Source of the DNA: Bacillus sp. ISL-7
GTDB lineage: Bacteria; Bacillota; Bacilli; Bacillales_B; DSM-18226
Direction of reading: 5' to 3'
DNA: 64,000 nt
NCBI RefSeq assembly: GCF_018613065.1
Contig: NZ_JAGGQW010000057.1
Coordinates: 77,949 to 141,948, forward strand
Positions 27,368-35,292 of this stretch are shown here, piece by piece. A program made the position numbers and the translations under genes. Below the pieces are notes generated by a model. The model ran no database searches. It saw nothing but the letters and a program-made list of their open reading frames with translations, and was not told where the DNA came from. Every line of letters starts with the position of its first letter. Positions within the stretch are counted from its first letter, which is position 1.

Positions 27368-27386
27368 AAGCACCCACTCGATGCTT
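27368..27386 (-). terminator. Probable terminator of SatD/DUF3307 unit
   Basis: AAGCATC pairs with GGTGCTT on the minus strand, followed by T-runs; overlaps the end of the DUF3307 gene by two bases. Confidence 0.55.
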
Positions 27387-28233
27387 ACGTAAGTACTTCT
27401 TTTAACAAAATGCCAAGTGTGATTCCTAGAAACATCGAGGAAAGTGTTCCCAGCAGAAAATATTCTGCCCAGTCCCTGTCATCCATTTGTTTAAACCGGG
27501 CAATCGATTTGGCAGTGACAATAAATCCTATTGCTGGATAGGCACTATAAAACGTTAGCAATAACACTAGTAATCTCTCAATATAGCCGATTAATTTGCC
27601 TCGCGAAAGTTCATGCTTACTAAAAATAGTATAATTGTATACCTCAGTTAATCCGTTTTTACCCTTATGTACAATCTCTGCTTCATTTCGTTCATTTTTA
27701 AATGTATATTTCCCCTCAAAGGTTAAAAGCTGGCTGGGTAAGTTTCCTAGGAGAATTTTGATCATATGCCCGCTTACACTTGTTGCTAAGATAACAATGA
27801 TGACTATAAATAGCACAGAATCAATAAAATTCAGGTTAGATTGCTTCTGAAAAAAACGTTCAATTTTAAAATCAAAACACAACTCACATGCTAAAATAAT
27901 TACTCCTAGATGCAGTAACTGATCTAGAACGAAGAAACCTAACCGCTTCATGTTTTCTTCGTTATTCATTTTTATATTTTCAAGCAGTTTAATCTTTAAT
28001 AAATCCACCAAAAGATGCGTCAGCACGATAACAATCAAGGGGATTAATAGGTTTTTAAGGACATTCTCAACATTGAACTGGAAAATCCAGAAACTGATAA
28101 GGACAAGTGCAGTCATGAAAAAATGGTGAACGATATGCTTTCGTAAATTCTTTCGTTTTTCAATGACCATGTCATCTGTTTGTAAATAAAAATCAGCAAT
28201 TAAGTGTGCAATAACTAGACAGAAAAATAACAT
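27385..28233 (-). CDS. DUF3307-domain membrane protein
   Basis: The 282-residue protein has an N-terminal DUF3307 region with membrane helices (LIADFYLQTDDMVIEKRKNL, THLLVDLLK), a middle loop containing charged sequence, and two C-terminal helices. DUF3307 genes are commonly next to SatD-family genes; here the gene follows satD-like by 26 bp. Function unknown, but the conserved pairing suggests a shared membrane process. ATG has GAGGAG. Confidence 0.83.
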   Translation of the reverse strand: MLFFCLVIAHLIADFYLQTDDMVIEKRKNLRKHIVHHFFMTALVLISFWIFQFNVENVLKNLLIPLIVIVLTHLLVDLLKIKLLENIKMNNEENMKRLGFFVLDQLLHLGVIILACELCFDFKIERFFQKQSNLNFIDSVLFIVIIVILATSVSGHMIKILLGNLPSQLLTFEGKYTFKNERNEAEIVHKGKNGLTEVYNYTIFSKHELSRGKLIGYIERLLVLLLTFYSAYPAIGFIVTAKSIARFKQMDDRDWAEYFLLGTLSSMFLGITLGILLKEVLT

Positions 28234-28259
28234 GTTTTCTCCTCTCTCTATGCTGGAAT

Positions 28260-29057
28260 CTAAGAATCAATGAGTGTATTTATTCTTCCCTTCAAATCAT
28301 TCCGGATGCTTTTGGTTAATTTTTCATTTATCTGTTGTGGATTGTTTGTACATTCAGGGTAGGCCTTTTCCTGTAATGAATGCAGTATACTAATAATTTT
28401 TGAAAAAGTATCTAGGATTTCTTCACTATTTCCCTTTTTAAAATGGCTCGATATTGTAGGAGCCGTTCTCCCTAGAAGCTTACCAATCGCCTTTTGCTGA
28501 TTTAAAATAAGGTAGAGCGAACATACGAGCTCCTGAATTTCCGTTTGACTCCTAATAAATTTGAGCTGCAAATTTAATAACGTATTCATCAGTTTCTCAA
28601 ATTCATTTCTGAACTGGTGATAGGGTAACGAGTAATTCATATCACTTGGGTAAAACTGGTCCAGTTCAAACTTAAATAGCGTTCTGTGCTTTTCTTGTTT
28701 TATTAAATCATTTGCATATCTTGCCTGTTTGACTAATGGATGGATCCATTTTTCAAGATCCACTTCCTTTAACTCTTTTTCAATATCACCAAAAGCCAAG
28801 CCAAAATAAGGCATATGATCCTTGTATCTCCATACCCTGCTTACAAAAAATGCAATCGTATAAGCGGTTGAATAACCAGGTCCAACAAAAATAATTTCAT
28901 CTCCAGCACGATGCTTTATTTTGGTAGGACCAATATTCTTTGTCCAACAAGTGATCCTGTCGACTAACTCATCCAAATATACAGTGAGTTCCTCCCCCAT
29001 TTTTTCTGATGAGGAATTACTAACATCCAGAATAAAAATAGATATAGGATAATTCAT
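28260..29057 (-). CDS. SatD-family protein with helix-turn-helix-like C-terminus
   Basis: The 265-residue soluble protein begins with an extended alpha/beta region (MNYPISIFILDVSNSS ... AGDEIIFVGPGYSTAYTIAF) resembling SatD and the nucleotide cyclase-like fold, and ends with a helix-turn-helix-like stretch QKAIGKLLGRTAPTISSHFKKG (about residues 196-217). The latter could bind DNA. A perfect palindrome covers its promoter, which fits autoregulation. It is the first gene of a two-gene operon with DUF3307. Exact role unknown. Confidence 0.78.
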   Translation of the reverse strand: MNYPISIFILDVSNSSSEKMGEELTVYLDELVDRITCWTKNIGPTKIKHRAGDEIIFVGPGYSTAYTIAFFVSRVWRYKDHMPYFGLAFGDIEKELKEVDLEKWIHPLVKQARYANDLIKQEKHRTLFKFELDQFYPSDMNYSLPYHQFRNEFEKLMNTLLNLQLKFIRSQTEIQELVCSLYLILNQQKAIGKLLGRTAPTISSHFKKGNSEEILDTFSKIISILHSLQEKAYPECTNNPQQINEKLTKSIRNDLKGRINTLIDS

Positions 29058-29080
29058 TTTTTATCCCCTTTAACCAAATT

Positions 29081-29128
29081 AATTAGATTATATAATCTAA
29101 TTTTAATTAAATTAGGTTATTATGTCAA
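29081..29128 (-). promoter_or_regulatory. Promoter with perfect palindrome overlapping the start site
   Basis: On the minus strand TTGACA (29128-29123), a 17-base spacer and TAAAAT (29105-29100) form a near-consensus SigA promoter. A perfect 22-bp palindrome (AATTAGATTAT and its mirror, 29081-29102) begins at the -10 end and covers the start site. This is a classic repressor position. Confidence 0.75.
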
Positions 29129-29180
29129 ACTATAGACAAATTAGTTCATTTAGTGAAATTATCATTCTGGTTATTTAACA

Positions 29181-29200
29181 GTGGAGGGACACCCCTCCAC
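29181..29200 (-). terminator. GC-rich hairpin after UPF1-like helicase gene
   Basis: GTGGAGGG pairs perfectly with CCCTCCAC around ACAC. The T-run on the minus strand is weak, so termination is only likely. Confidence 0.45.
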
Positions 29201-29217
29201 TCAAACTTATAATACAA

Positions 29218-31461
29218 CTACTCCCGAGCCTGAAACTGTCCCATAAAATACTCACATACCTTCTCTGAATTGAGTCTGGCTGCAATATAAGGCGGTTGTA
29301 CTCCTTTTGCCGCCTCCACCGGTAAACCTAACCACAAAAGCTGCTCATCAATCATGATAAATGGAAACGACTGGCTTTCGTTCAGCAATTGATTTGGTTG
29401 CAACTCCGTCCAAGGCTCTCCTGAATAGACAGTTAATTTTACAGAATCGCTCCTATTTTTCAGCTTATCCTTCCATTGTGCGGAAAGAAATGTTTGTTCT
29501 GGTAAAGAAATAATGATCGATGATCTAGCAGAATCAATGTCTCTGAATACTTTCTCTAACTTAAGTGCATGGATCCATTGCAATCTGGGGTGCTGATCCT
29601 TTATCCATTTTCCAATATCTTTTGTCCCGATAGTTTGCTGATTTCTTTCTTGATGTTCTACAAGCTGACGTATTGTTTTACGATTATAGACATGCTTCCG
29701 GATAAAGGATTGATTGCTGACATGAATGAACTTTCCCTTCGTTCTTGTGATCGCAACATTGATCAACCTTTCACTATCCTTGCCAGTTAGAAGCATCCCA
29801 GCCCGTGTTTGTGGCTCACTGTCAACGGTGTCAAAAACCATGACATCACGCTCACTGCCTTGGAATCTGTGTACGGTCGCAGCAATAATATCGGCCGCTA
29901 AGAGTTCTTGTTCATATAAATCTGTTAGAATCAGCTCCATTAAATTGGCTTGAGCGCGGTATGGTGTGACATATCCAATCGATCTTGACCCAGCCTGGTA
30001 GGATTCATGGATTAATTGAAAAGACAATAATACCTGCCACAAATTCAACCGTGAATTTGACCCCTTTTCTGTCATGCAATGTGCCCCAAGATGACTTGTA
30101 TCAAGAAGTACCGCTGCCATTCCTGGAAAAGGCGCAAGGTCGACGATTCTTGTTCTACTTTTTAGAACACTTTCATGATCCCCCACAAGCGAATGATAAA
30201 TGGTCTGATTCGTAAACGCAGAAATATCCGGGTGCATTCTCCGTTGCTCTTTTAATAAAAATAAGTGCGAATGAAGCATCCCATCCTTTACCCAATCGAC
30301 AACGCCTGCCCGATGGAAGATGTCCTCTTTTAGCCACATCGTGACTAACGGATCTCGAGAGGAGGCAATTGGGGGTAATTGTTTAAAATCGCCACAAATA
30401 ATGACACGCTTTCCGAGTGAAGCAGCGAATGCCGCCTGAGGAACATAAGCCATGCTTGCCTCATCAAGGATTACAATCTCAAATTCTTTTTCATAGATGG
30501 CTGCATCACCCGCTGCCTTAGCCAATGTTGTCCCGACAATAAACGCATCCTTGATAAATTCAAGTTCCTTATGGCGAATCTTTTCGAGGACCCTGGCAAT
30601 CTTGGTCTCAAGCTCTAGCAATTGATTTGTGTCTCTTTTGCTAAAAGAACGGGCGATATCCTGTTTTAATTTCCGTCTTTCCTCTATTAAAGTTTCTTTA
30701 TCTTCCGCAAGCTGAGGATCCTCTTTCAAAAGGAGTTGACTTGTTGTAACCGCTTCATGATTGGCGAGTTGCTCTCCTGTATTGAAACCATAGCGGAGCA
30801 CATCCCCTTCTTGGAAACGTCCCTTTTTATTAATAAAGTTCGAAATCTCACTAATTAGAACATCAACTGCTTGGTTACTGTGTGATAAAATCAACACTTT
30901 TTTTTCCTGAAAATACTTATTAGCAGCTACACGAGCCAAGGTGTAGGTTTTACCTGTTCCAGGTGGGCCCCAAACGAAGGTAACGGGGTTGTATTTGGAA
31001 CGTAAAACTAACTCATGAACATTGCTTTTACTTTTTTCCATCGGATGCTTAGCAGGCATCGAAGGGTCCATCAACCGTTTCACTCTGATTCGTTTTTGCT
31101 TATTTTTTTTCATCTCATCGAGACGTTCAATGAGCTGTTCTAGGAGCTCCCAAGGATCGTGAAAAAGCTGCGCTTCATGGATTAAATCTCCGAAAGATTG
31201 CTCCAGGGAGAGCATCACGCCTTTACCTTCTGAAGAAAGGACTCGTCCACTCAGTTTCATACTTCCCCATTCAAGTCGAACCTGAGACCCAATCGGTATA
31301 CGGATAGAAATAGCGGTATCAAAGTAGTATGTATAGGAACCTTCCGTTGAAAGCAACCTGCCATTTGAAACTTGAAATTTATTACTGCCAAATTTTTTTA
31401 AATGGAATATTTCATTTTGAAGTGCCTGCTGCCACTCTTTAATAAAATTTATCACTTTCAT
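29218..31461 (-). CDS. UPF1/DNA2-like superfamily 1 helicase
   Basis: I place the start at MKVINFIKEW (31461; 747 residues); the longer frame adds eight residues. An N-terminal beta-rich domain (about 1-130) precedes the helicase: Walker A WGPPGTGKT (about 164-172), HSNQAVDVL, motif II VILDEASM, GDFKQLPP, EQRRMHP, TPYRAQANL, VHRFQGSERDVMVFD and NVAITRTKGK. The last 150 residues resemble a degenerate phospholipase-D-like domain without HKD motifs. Such proteins unwind DNA or RNA; no partner is evident. It is transcribed divergently from the acidic heptad-repeat protein. Confidence 0.88.
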   Translation of the reverse strand: MKVINFIKEWQQALQNEIFHLKKFGSNKFQVSNGRLLSTEGSYTYYFDTAISIRIPIGSQVRLEWGSMKLSGRVLSSEGKGVMLSLEQSFGDLIHEAQLFHDPWELLEQLIERLDEMKKNKQKRIRVKRLMDPSMPAKHPMEKSKSNVHELVLRSKYNPVTFVWGPPGTGKTYTLARVAANKYFQEKKVLILSHSNQAVDVLISEISNFINKKGRFQEGDVLRYGFNTGEQLANHEAVTTSQLLLKEDPQLAEDKETLIEERRKLKQDIARSFSKRDTNQLLELETKIARVLEKIRHKELEFIKDAFIVGTTLAKAAGDAAIYEKEFEIVILDEASMAYVPQAAFAASLGKRVIICGDFKQLPPIASSRDPLVTMWLKEDIFHRAGVVDWVKDGMLHSHLFLLKEQRRMHPDISAFTNQTIYHSLVGDHESVLKSRTRIVDLAPFPGMAAVLLDTSHLGAHCMTEKGSNSRLNLWQVLLSFQLIHESYQAGSRSIGYVTPYRAQANLMELILTDLYEQELLAADIIAATVHRFQGSERDVMVFDTVDSEPQTRAGMLLTGKDSERLINVAITRTKGKFIHVSNQSFIRKHVYNRKTIRQLVEHQERNQQTIGTKDIGKWIKDQHPRLQWIHALKLEKVFRDIDSARSSIIISLPEQTFLSAQWKDKLKNRSDSVKLTVYSGEPWTELQPNQLLNESQSFPFIMIDEQLLWLGLPVEAAKGVQPPYIAARLNSEKVCEYFMGQFQARE

Positions 31462-31569
31462 AAAAATAATCCCTTCTATATGCATATTCCCTACATATCT
31501 TTAATAAAAAAGAGCATTGTGCTGATAACCGAATATTATACATCAAATATATATGGAGGGATATTTCTA

Positions 31570-32457
31570 ATGAATAATTTTGATTTCCTAGAAATAAGCC
31601 GGAATTTTAAGAGTTATTATCAAACCCTACGGGATGTCCATTATTATCTAACTAATGATTCTGATTTAAGCGAAGAGGAATTGCAAGCTGTTTCTAAGGT
31701 AGTGAGTAAATTAATTTATGGATTTATTCGTATTAAAGGGACATCTTTTAGAGAAATGGACAGCGAACAGTTCGAACAAGAATTTAATCTATTTCATCAG
31801 GATTTTCTAAAAGTCATCCAAACTAGCGGTGAAAATAATGTGGACTTTGATCAATTCACTGCTCTAATTGATGAAATAATTGGAATTGCTGTTATGAGGA
31901 CAAATGCACTTGGAAAAATTATAAAAGTAAAACAACAATCTTTAGTCGAAGATGACGAAATGGATGAAGTAACTGAGGATGAAGCGGAATTAAGTAATGA
32001 TAATGAGGACAATGTTGCTGATGAAGAAGTGGTGGTTGAGGTGATCGAAGTAATTGATGAAATTAAAGAGGAAATACCTGAAGTTAGAACTATTAGTTCT
32101 GAATTAAAAACTTTTAATACTGAATTAAAAAGTTTTAGTACTGATGATGAAACTCTAAGTCCTGAGGTTGAAACACTAAGTACGGAGGTTAAAACTTTTA
32201 GTACTGCTCTAGAAAATTTGAGTACTAACGTTGAAGGTGTCCAAGATAAAACTGGAAATGCTAAGAACAAAAAGCCGCAACAGGATATTGAAGTGGTAGT
32301 AGCTGATGTAGTTAAGGAGGTTAAAGTGGCGCCTGTTGTGATGCCTAAAAAAGTGAAAAATAATTTTGTGGATGCTGCCCCAGTTGTTAATACCTTTACC
32401 GATTATGAAAGTAGTGACGATTTCCGGTTTCGACCTAGAAGGAGAAAAAATAGATAA
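31570..32457 (+). CDS. Acidic hypothetical protein with seven tandem heptads
   Basis: The start is the ATG at 31570, with GGAGGG upstream; the longer open frame overlaps the divergent helicase gene and is rejected. The 295-residue protein has a helical N-terminal domain (1-115), a very acidic linker (127-170, rich in D and E), seven tandem heptads (176-224; form S-T-x-V/L-K/E-x-L/F), then a basic tail ending RFRPRRRKNR. There is no signal peptide or membrane segment. I recognise no family. The heptads suggest a short coiled coil or flexible spacer, and the basic end could bind nucleic acid or acid polymers. Confidence 0.75.
   Translation: MNNFDFLEISRNFKSYYQTLRDVHYYLTNDSDLSEEELQAVSKVVSKLIYGFIRIKGTSFREMDSEQFEQEFNLFHQDFLKVIQTSGENNVDFDQFTALIDEIIGIAVMRTNALGKIIKVKQQSLVEDDEMDEVTEDEAELSNDNEDNVADEEVVVEVIEVIDEIKEEIPEVRTISSELKTFNTELKSFSTDDETLSPEVETLSTEVKTFSTALENLSTNVEGVQDKTGNAKNKKPQQDIEVVVADVVKEVKVAPVVMPKKVKNNFVDAAPVVNTFTDYESSDDFRFRPRRRKNR
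32095..32241 (+). repeat. 21-bp tandem repeat coding for heptads
   Basis: Seven consecutive 21-base units of the form AGTACTGAATTAAAAACTTTT, diverged from each other, encode the S-T-E-L-K-T-F type heptads of the acidic protein. Confidence 0.8.
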
Positions 32458-32529
32458 ACTCTGAAAAAAAGAACCCATGAAATTTGAACTGCCCCCCGTC
32501 AAGTAGACAGTGGAAATAATAAAAATGCA

Positions 32530-33284
32530 CTAAGCGGCTTTAGCTCTATATTCCATTGGGCTAAGGCCGTTTAGTCGTTTTTGATATCTTTCATAATTAT
32601 AAAATTTAATGTAATCGTCTATCGCAATAGAAAGTTCTTCGAATGTCTCATACTTATGTAAATAATACTTTTCACATTTAAGTGTTCCCCAAAAAGATTC
32701 CATTGGCCCGTTATCAATACATCTACCCACCCGCGACATACTATGCGTCATCTCTTCGGCATCTAACTTCCGTTTAAATCCATGAGAGGTGTATTGATAC
32801 CCTCGATCACTATGAATAAGTGGTTTGTCTCCATCTAAATGGGTTATTGCTTGGTCTAGCGTCTTAAAGACAAGGTTATTATTATTTGAATGTCCTAAAA
32901 CATAGCTAACAATCGACCCATCATATAGATCACGAATCGCACTTAAATAAGCCTTTTTTGATTGGCTATACTTAAATTCGGTGACATCCGTAACCCATTT
33001 TTCATTCGGTTTTTCCGCTGTGAACTCACGATTGAGCACATTTTCTGAAACGTGTTGGGGAGTTGAGGGCTTATAACGTTTCTTCTTTTTCCGAATGACG
33101 CTTTCAAGGCCAGATATCTTCATTAGTCTATAAATTCGCTTATGATTGAGGTCTTCCTCGAATTTTCGATTCATATTTAAAGTCATTTGACGGTATCCAT
33201 AGATTCCATCAACTTTCTCATGAAGAGCCTTCATTTCCTTTATAATTTCTTCATTTCGAAGCTCACGAATAGAAGGTGTGCGAT
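32530..33284 (-). CDS. IS3-family transposase OrfB (DDE, rve domain), 5'-truncated
   Basis: The frame gives GYRQMTLNMNRKF (helix-turn-helix region), then an integrase core with TDVTEFKY (first Asp), HSDRGYQYTS (second Asp) and NGPMESFWGTLKCE (Glu), ending MEYRAKAA. The ATG of the 234-residue frame is at 33234, but the frame is open upstream with ARSAYYKWLNRTPSIREL, as in normal OrfB. It stays open into the end of orfA, so a -1 frameshift at the A-run near 33330 could fuse them. Confidence 0.8.
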
Positions 33285-33770
33285 TTAGCCACTTATAATA
33301 AGCAGATCGTGCAATGTCTCGGCTGCTTTTTGATAATCTTTACCGTTCTCCAAGCAATAATAAACAATTTGTTTCCGTTCATCTAAAGTGGTTTTTCTTC
33401 CTTTAGTCATAGAGCTCGTCCTTCCGTGTGACGTATCCTTTAATTCACTATGACTATTATACTTGTTAATCCATTTCCTGAGGACCGATAAATCCGATAT
33501 TTCATACCTTCTTGTAATCTCTCGTAAAGAATATTTACCAGAAAGGTAATCCCTTATGGCGGATAGTTTTAGTTCCTTAGAATATCTTTTCCAAGTGGAA
33601 GACTCCTTTAGACCGTCCGTCCCATACTTATCAAATTTATGTTTCCATTCCAAAATAGAGGAGTGGTGTACTTTATAAATTGATGCGACTTCGTTTATCG
33701 AATATTGATTATCCTCCAACGCTTTCAATATCTCGAATTTTTCTTCTACAGAATAGGACCTTTTAGACAT
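33285..33770 (-). CDS. IS3-family OrfA, C-terminally disrupted
   Basis: The 161-residue protein has two complete helix-turn-helix regions (VEEKFEILKALEDNQYSINEV and LKLSAIRDYLSGKYSLREI) and starts a third (TTLDERKQIVYYCLENGKDYQKAAE). Intact relatives go on with a VSYQQVY-type helix and a leucine zipper; here it runs straight into LHDLLIISG and stops. The ending is the orfB sequence read in the wrong frame, indicating a deletion. Confidence 0.75.
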   Translation of the reverse strand: MSKRSYSVEEKFEILKALEDNQYSINEVASIYKVHHSSILEWKHKFDKYGTDGLKESSTWKRYSKELKLSAIRDYLSGKYSLREITRRYEISDLSVLRKWINKYNSHSELKDTSHGRTSSMTKGRKTTLDERKQIVYYCLENGKDYQKAAETLHDLLIISG

Positions 33771-33876
33771 AATAAATACTCCCCAATAAGTAGCCAGATT
33801 TTTTATTTTTTAATCTGTCTACCTATTGGGGAGCATATCAATTTACATTTGTAAATACATGGGTTCTTTTTTATTT

Positions 33877-35232
33877 TTATCTAATTTTCTGAAGTGACTC
33901 CGTAAGTGTTTTGATCAGGAAGGTTAAATCTACCTGCTTAATCGTTAATGGCGGTGCCAATGTTAATACATTGTTATATCCCGCTACTGTTGCTCCATTT
34001 TTTCCGATGATAATTCCTTCCTGCTTACAACTGGCGATAACCTGATTGACAAGGTCATTCTCCAATGGTTCCTTGGTCCGCTTATCCTTTACTAATTCAA
34101 TTCCGATCAATAACCCTTTTCCACGGACATCGCCAACATGGGGATGATCTTGTAAAAGATTCTTCAAATCATTTAAGAGTTGCTCCCCTAAATCACGGGA
34201 ACGATCAAATAATTTTTCATTTTCCATAATTTCAAGGTTTTTTAAGGCGAGTGCACAAGCAGCTGGATTTCCTCCAAACGTATTGACATGGCGGAAGTAA
34301 TCATACTCCTCAGTGCCTTTAAATGCTTCATAAATATCTCTACGGACAGCTGTAGCGGAAAGGGGCAGGTACGCACTGGTAATCCCTTTTGCCATCGTTA
34401 TGATGTCTGGCTTCACGCCATAGTTCATATACCCGAATGGCTTTCCAGTACGGCCGAAGCCACAAATAACCTCATCGACGATGAGCAGTGCCCCGTGTTT
34501 TTCACATACCTCTTTTGCCGCTTTCATATAGCCATCGGGCGGAATGAGGACACCACCTCCGGTAATAATCGGTTCCATAATCATTGCTGCGATTGTTTCA
34601 CTCAACTCCCATGTCATGGTCCGGTCTACTTCTTTGACGGAAGACAATTCCTTCGGATCTCCTACATTCGTATCATCCCTGTAGGAATCCGGTGGTGAAA
34701 CATGAATAAAACCTGGTGCAAGCGGTTCGTACTTGTATTTTCTTTGCGCTTGCCCGGTGGCAGCCAAGGCCCCCATAGAATTCCCGTGATACGCTCGATA
34801 GCGGGAGACAATTTTGTAACGATTATGTTCACCCTTTTGCTGATGGTACTGTCTTACTATTTTAAAGGCGGTTTCGTTTGCCTCAGAGCCGCTGTTTGAG
34901 AAAAAGATGACATATTCATCACCTAACATCTGATTCAGCTTTTTTGCTAGTTTAATTGCTGGAACATGGCTTTGTGAAAGTGGAAAATAGGCCATTTCCT
35001 TCAGTTGTTCATAGGCCGCTTCGGCAAGCTCGGTCCTGCCATAACCGACGTTCACACACCAAAGGCCTGCCATCGCATCTAAGTAACGTTTCCCGTCTGA
35101 ATCAGTCACCCATGACCCTTCCGCCTTGGCTGCAACGATTGTGGCTTTAGGGTTATAAGGCTTCATTGAGTGCCATACATATTTATCATCCTGTTCCAAT
35201 AAAGTTTCCTGAGGACGACTTGTTTGAACCAT
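33877..35232 (-). CDS. Class III aminotransferase (beta-alanine/omega-amino acid:pyruvate type)
   Basis: I place the start at MVQTSRPQ (35232, 451 residues), which has GGAGGG seven bases upstream; the open frame adds five residues. PLP-fold class III features: MAGLWCVNVGYGRTELAEA, SNSGSEANETAFKI, YHGNSMGALAATG, DEVICGFGRTGK and PLP lysine in MAKGITSAYLP. In this pyrimidine cluster it most likely converts beta-alanine (or beta-aminoisobutyrate) to malonate semialdehyde (or the methyl form). It follows mmsA by 60 bp, with a GGTGCCTGACACC element between. Confidence 0.87.
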   Translation of the reverse strand: MVQTSRPQETLLEQDDKYVWHSMKPYNPKATIVAAKAEGSWVTDSDGKRYLDAMAGLWCVNVGYGRTELAEAAYEQLKEMAYFPLSQSHVPAIKLAKKLNQMLGDEYVIFFSNSGSEANETAFKIVRQYHQQKGEHNRYKIVSRYRAYHGNSMGALAATGQAQRKYKYEPLAPGFIHVSPPDSYRDDTNVGDPKELSSVKEVDRTMTWELSETIAAMIMEPIITGGGVLIPPDGYMKAAKEVCEKHGALLIVDEVICGFGRTGKPFGYMNYGVKPDIITMAKGITSAYLPLSATAVRRDIYEAFKGTEEYDYFRHVNTFGGNPAACALALKNLEIMENEKLFDRSRDLGEQLLNDLKNLLQDHPHVGDVRGKGLLIGIELVKDKRTKEPLENDLVNQVIASCKQEGIIIGKNGATVAGYNNVLTLAPPLTIKQVDLTFLIKTLTESLQKIR

Positions 35233-35256
35233 CGCGCTTCCCTCCATTTCAAAATA

Positions 35257-35273
35257 TTGGTGCCTGACACCAA
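35257..35273. repeat. GGTGCCTGACACC element, copy 2
   Basis: TTGGTG and CACCAA flank CCTGA, giving a longer inverted repeat than copy 1. It lies between mmsA and the aminotransferase gene. Confidence 0.6.
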
Positions 35274-35292
35274 AAGTAATCTTGCCACTAAC

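Larger units (their letters stand above)
32485..33840 (-). mobile_element. IS3-family insertion sequence (IS150-type), about 1.36 kb
   Basis: Imperfect 26-bp terminal inverted repeats (19 of 26 matches) lie at 32485-32510 and 33815-33840, beginning TG and ending CA. ATT flanks both ends (32482-32484 and 33841-33843), consistent with a 3-bp target duplication. Inside are orfA and orfB-like frames on the minus strand. At this length and with the orfA/orfB junction seen, the copy looks internally deleted (see findings). Confidence 0.88.
32464..33872. terminator. Bidirectional terminator split by an IS element
   Basis: The left arm AAAAAAAGAACCCATG (32464-32479) is the inverse of CATGGGTTCTTTTTT (33858-33872). 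Without the IS they would form a normal 15-bp terminator between the convergent acidic-protein and aminotransferase genes. The IS occupies the loop. Confidence 0.8.

Noticed and set aside
31402..31569. Longer N-terminus of the acidic heptad protein
   Set aside because: It is antisense to the start of the divergent helicase gene, hydrophobic and unlike the rest; the ATG at 31570 has a ribosome binding site.
31851..32270. 139-codon minus-strand serine/threonine-rich ORF
   Set aside because: It is a shadow of the heptad-repeat gene, caused by its repetitive codons.
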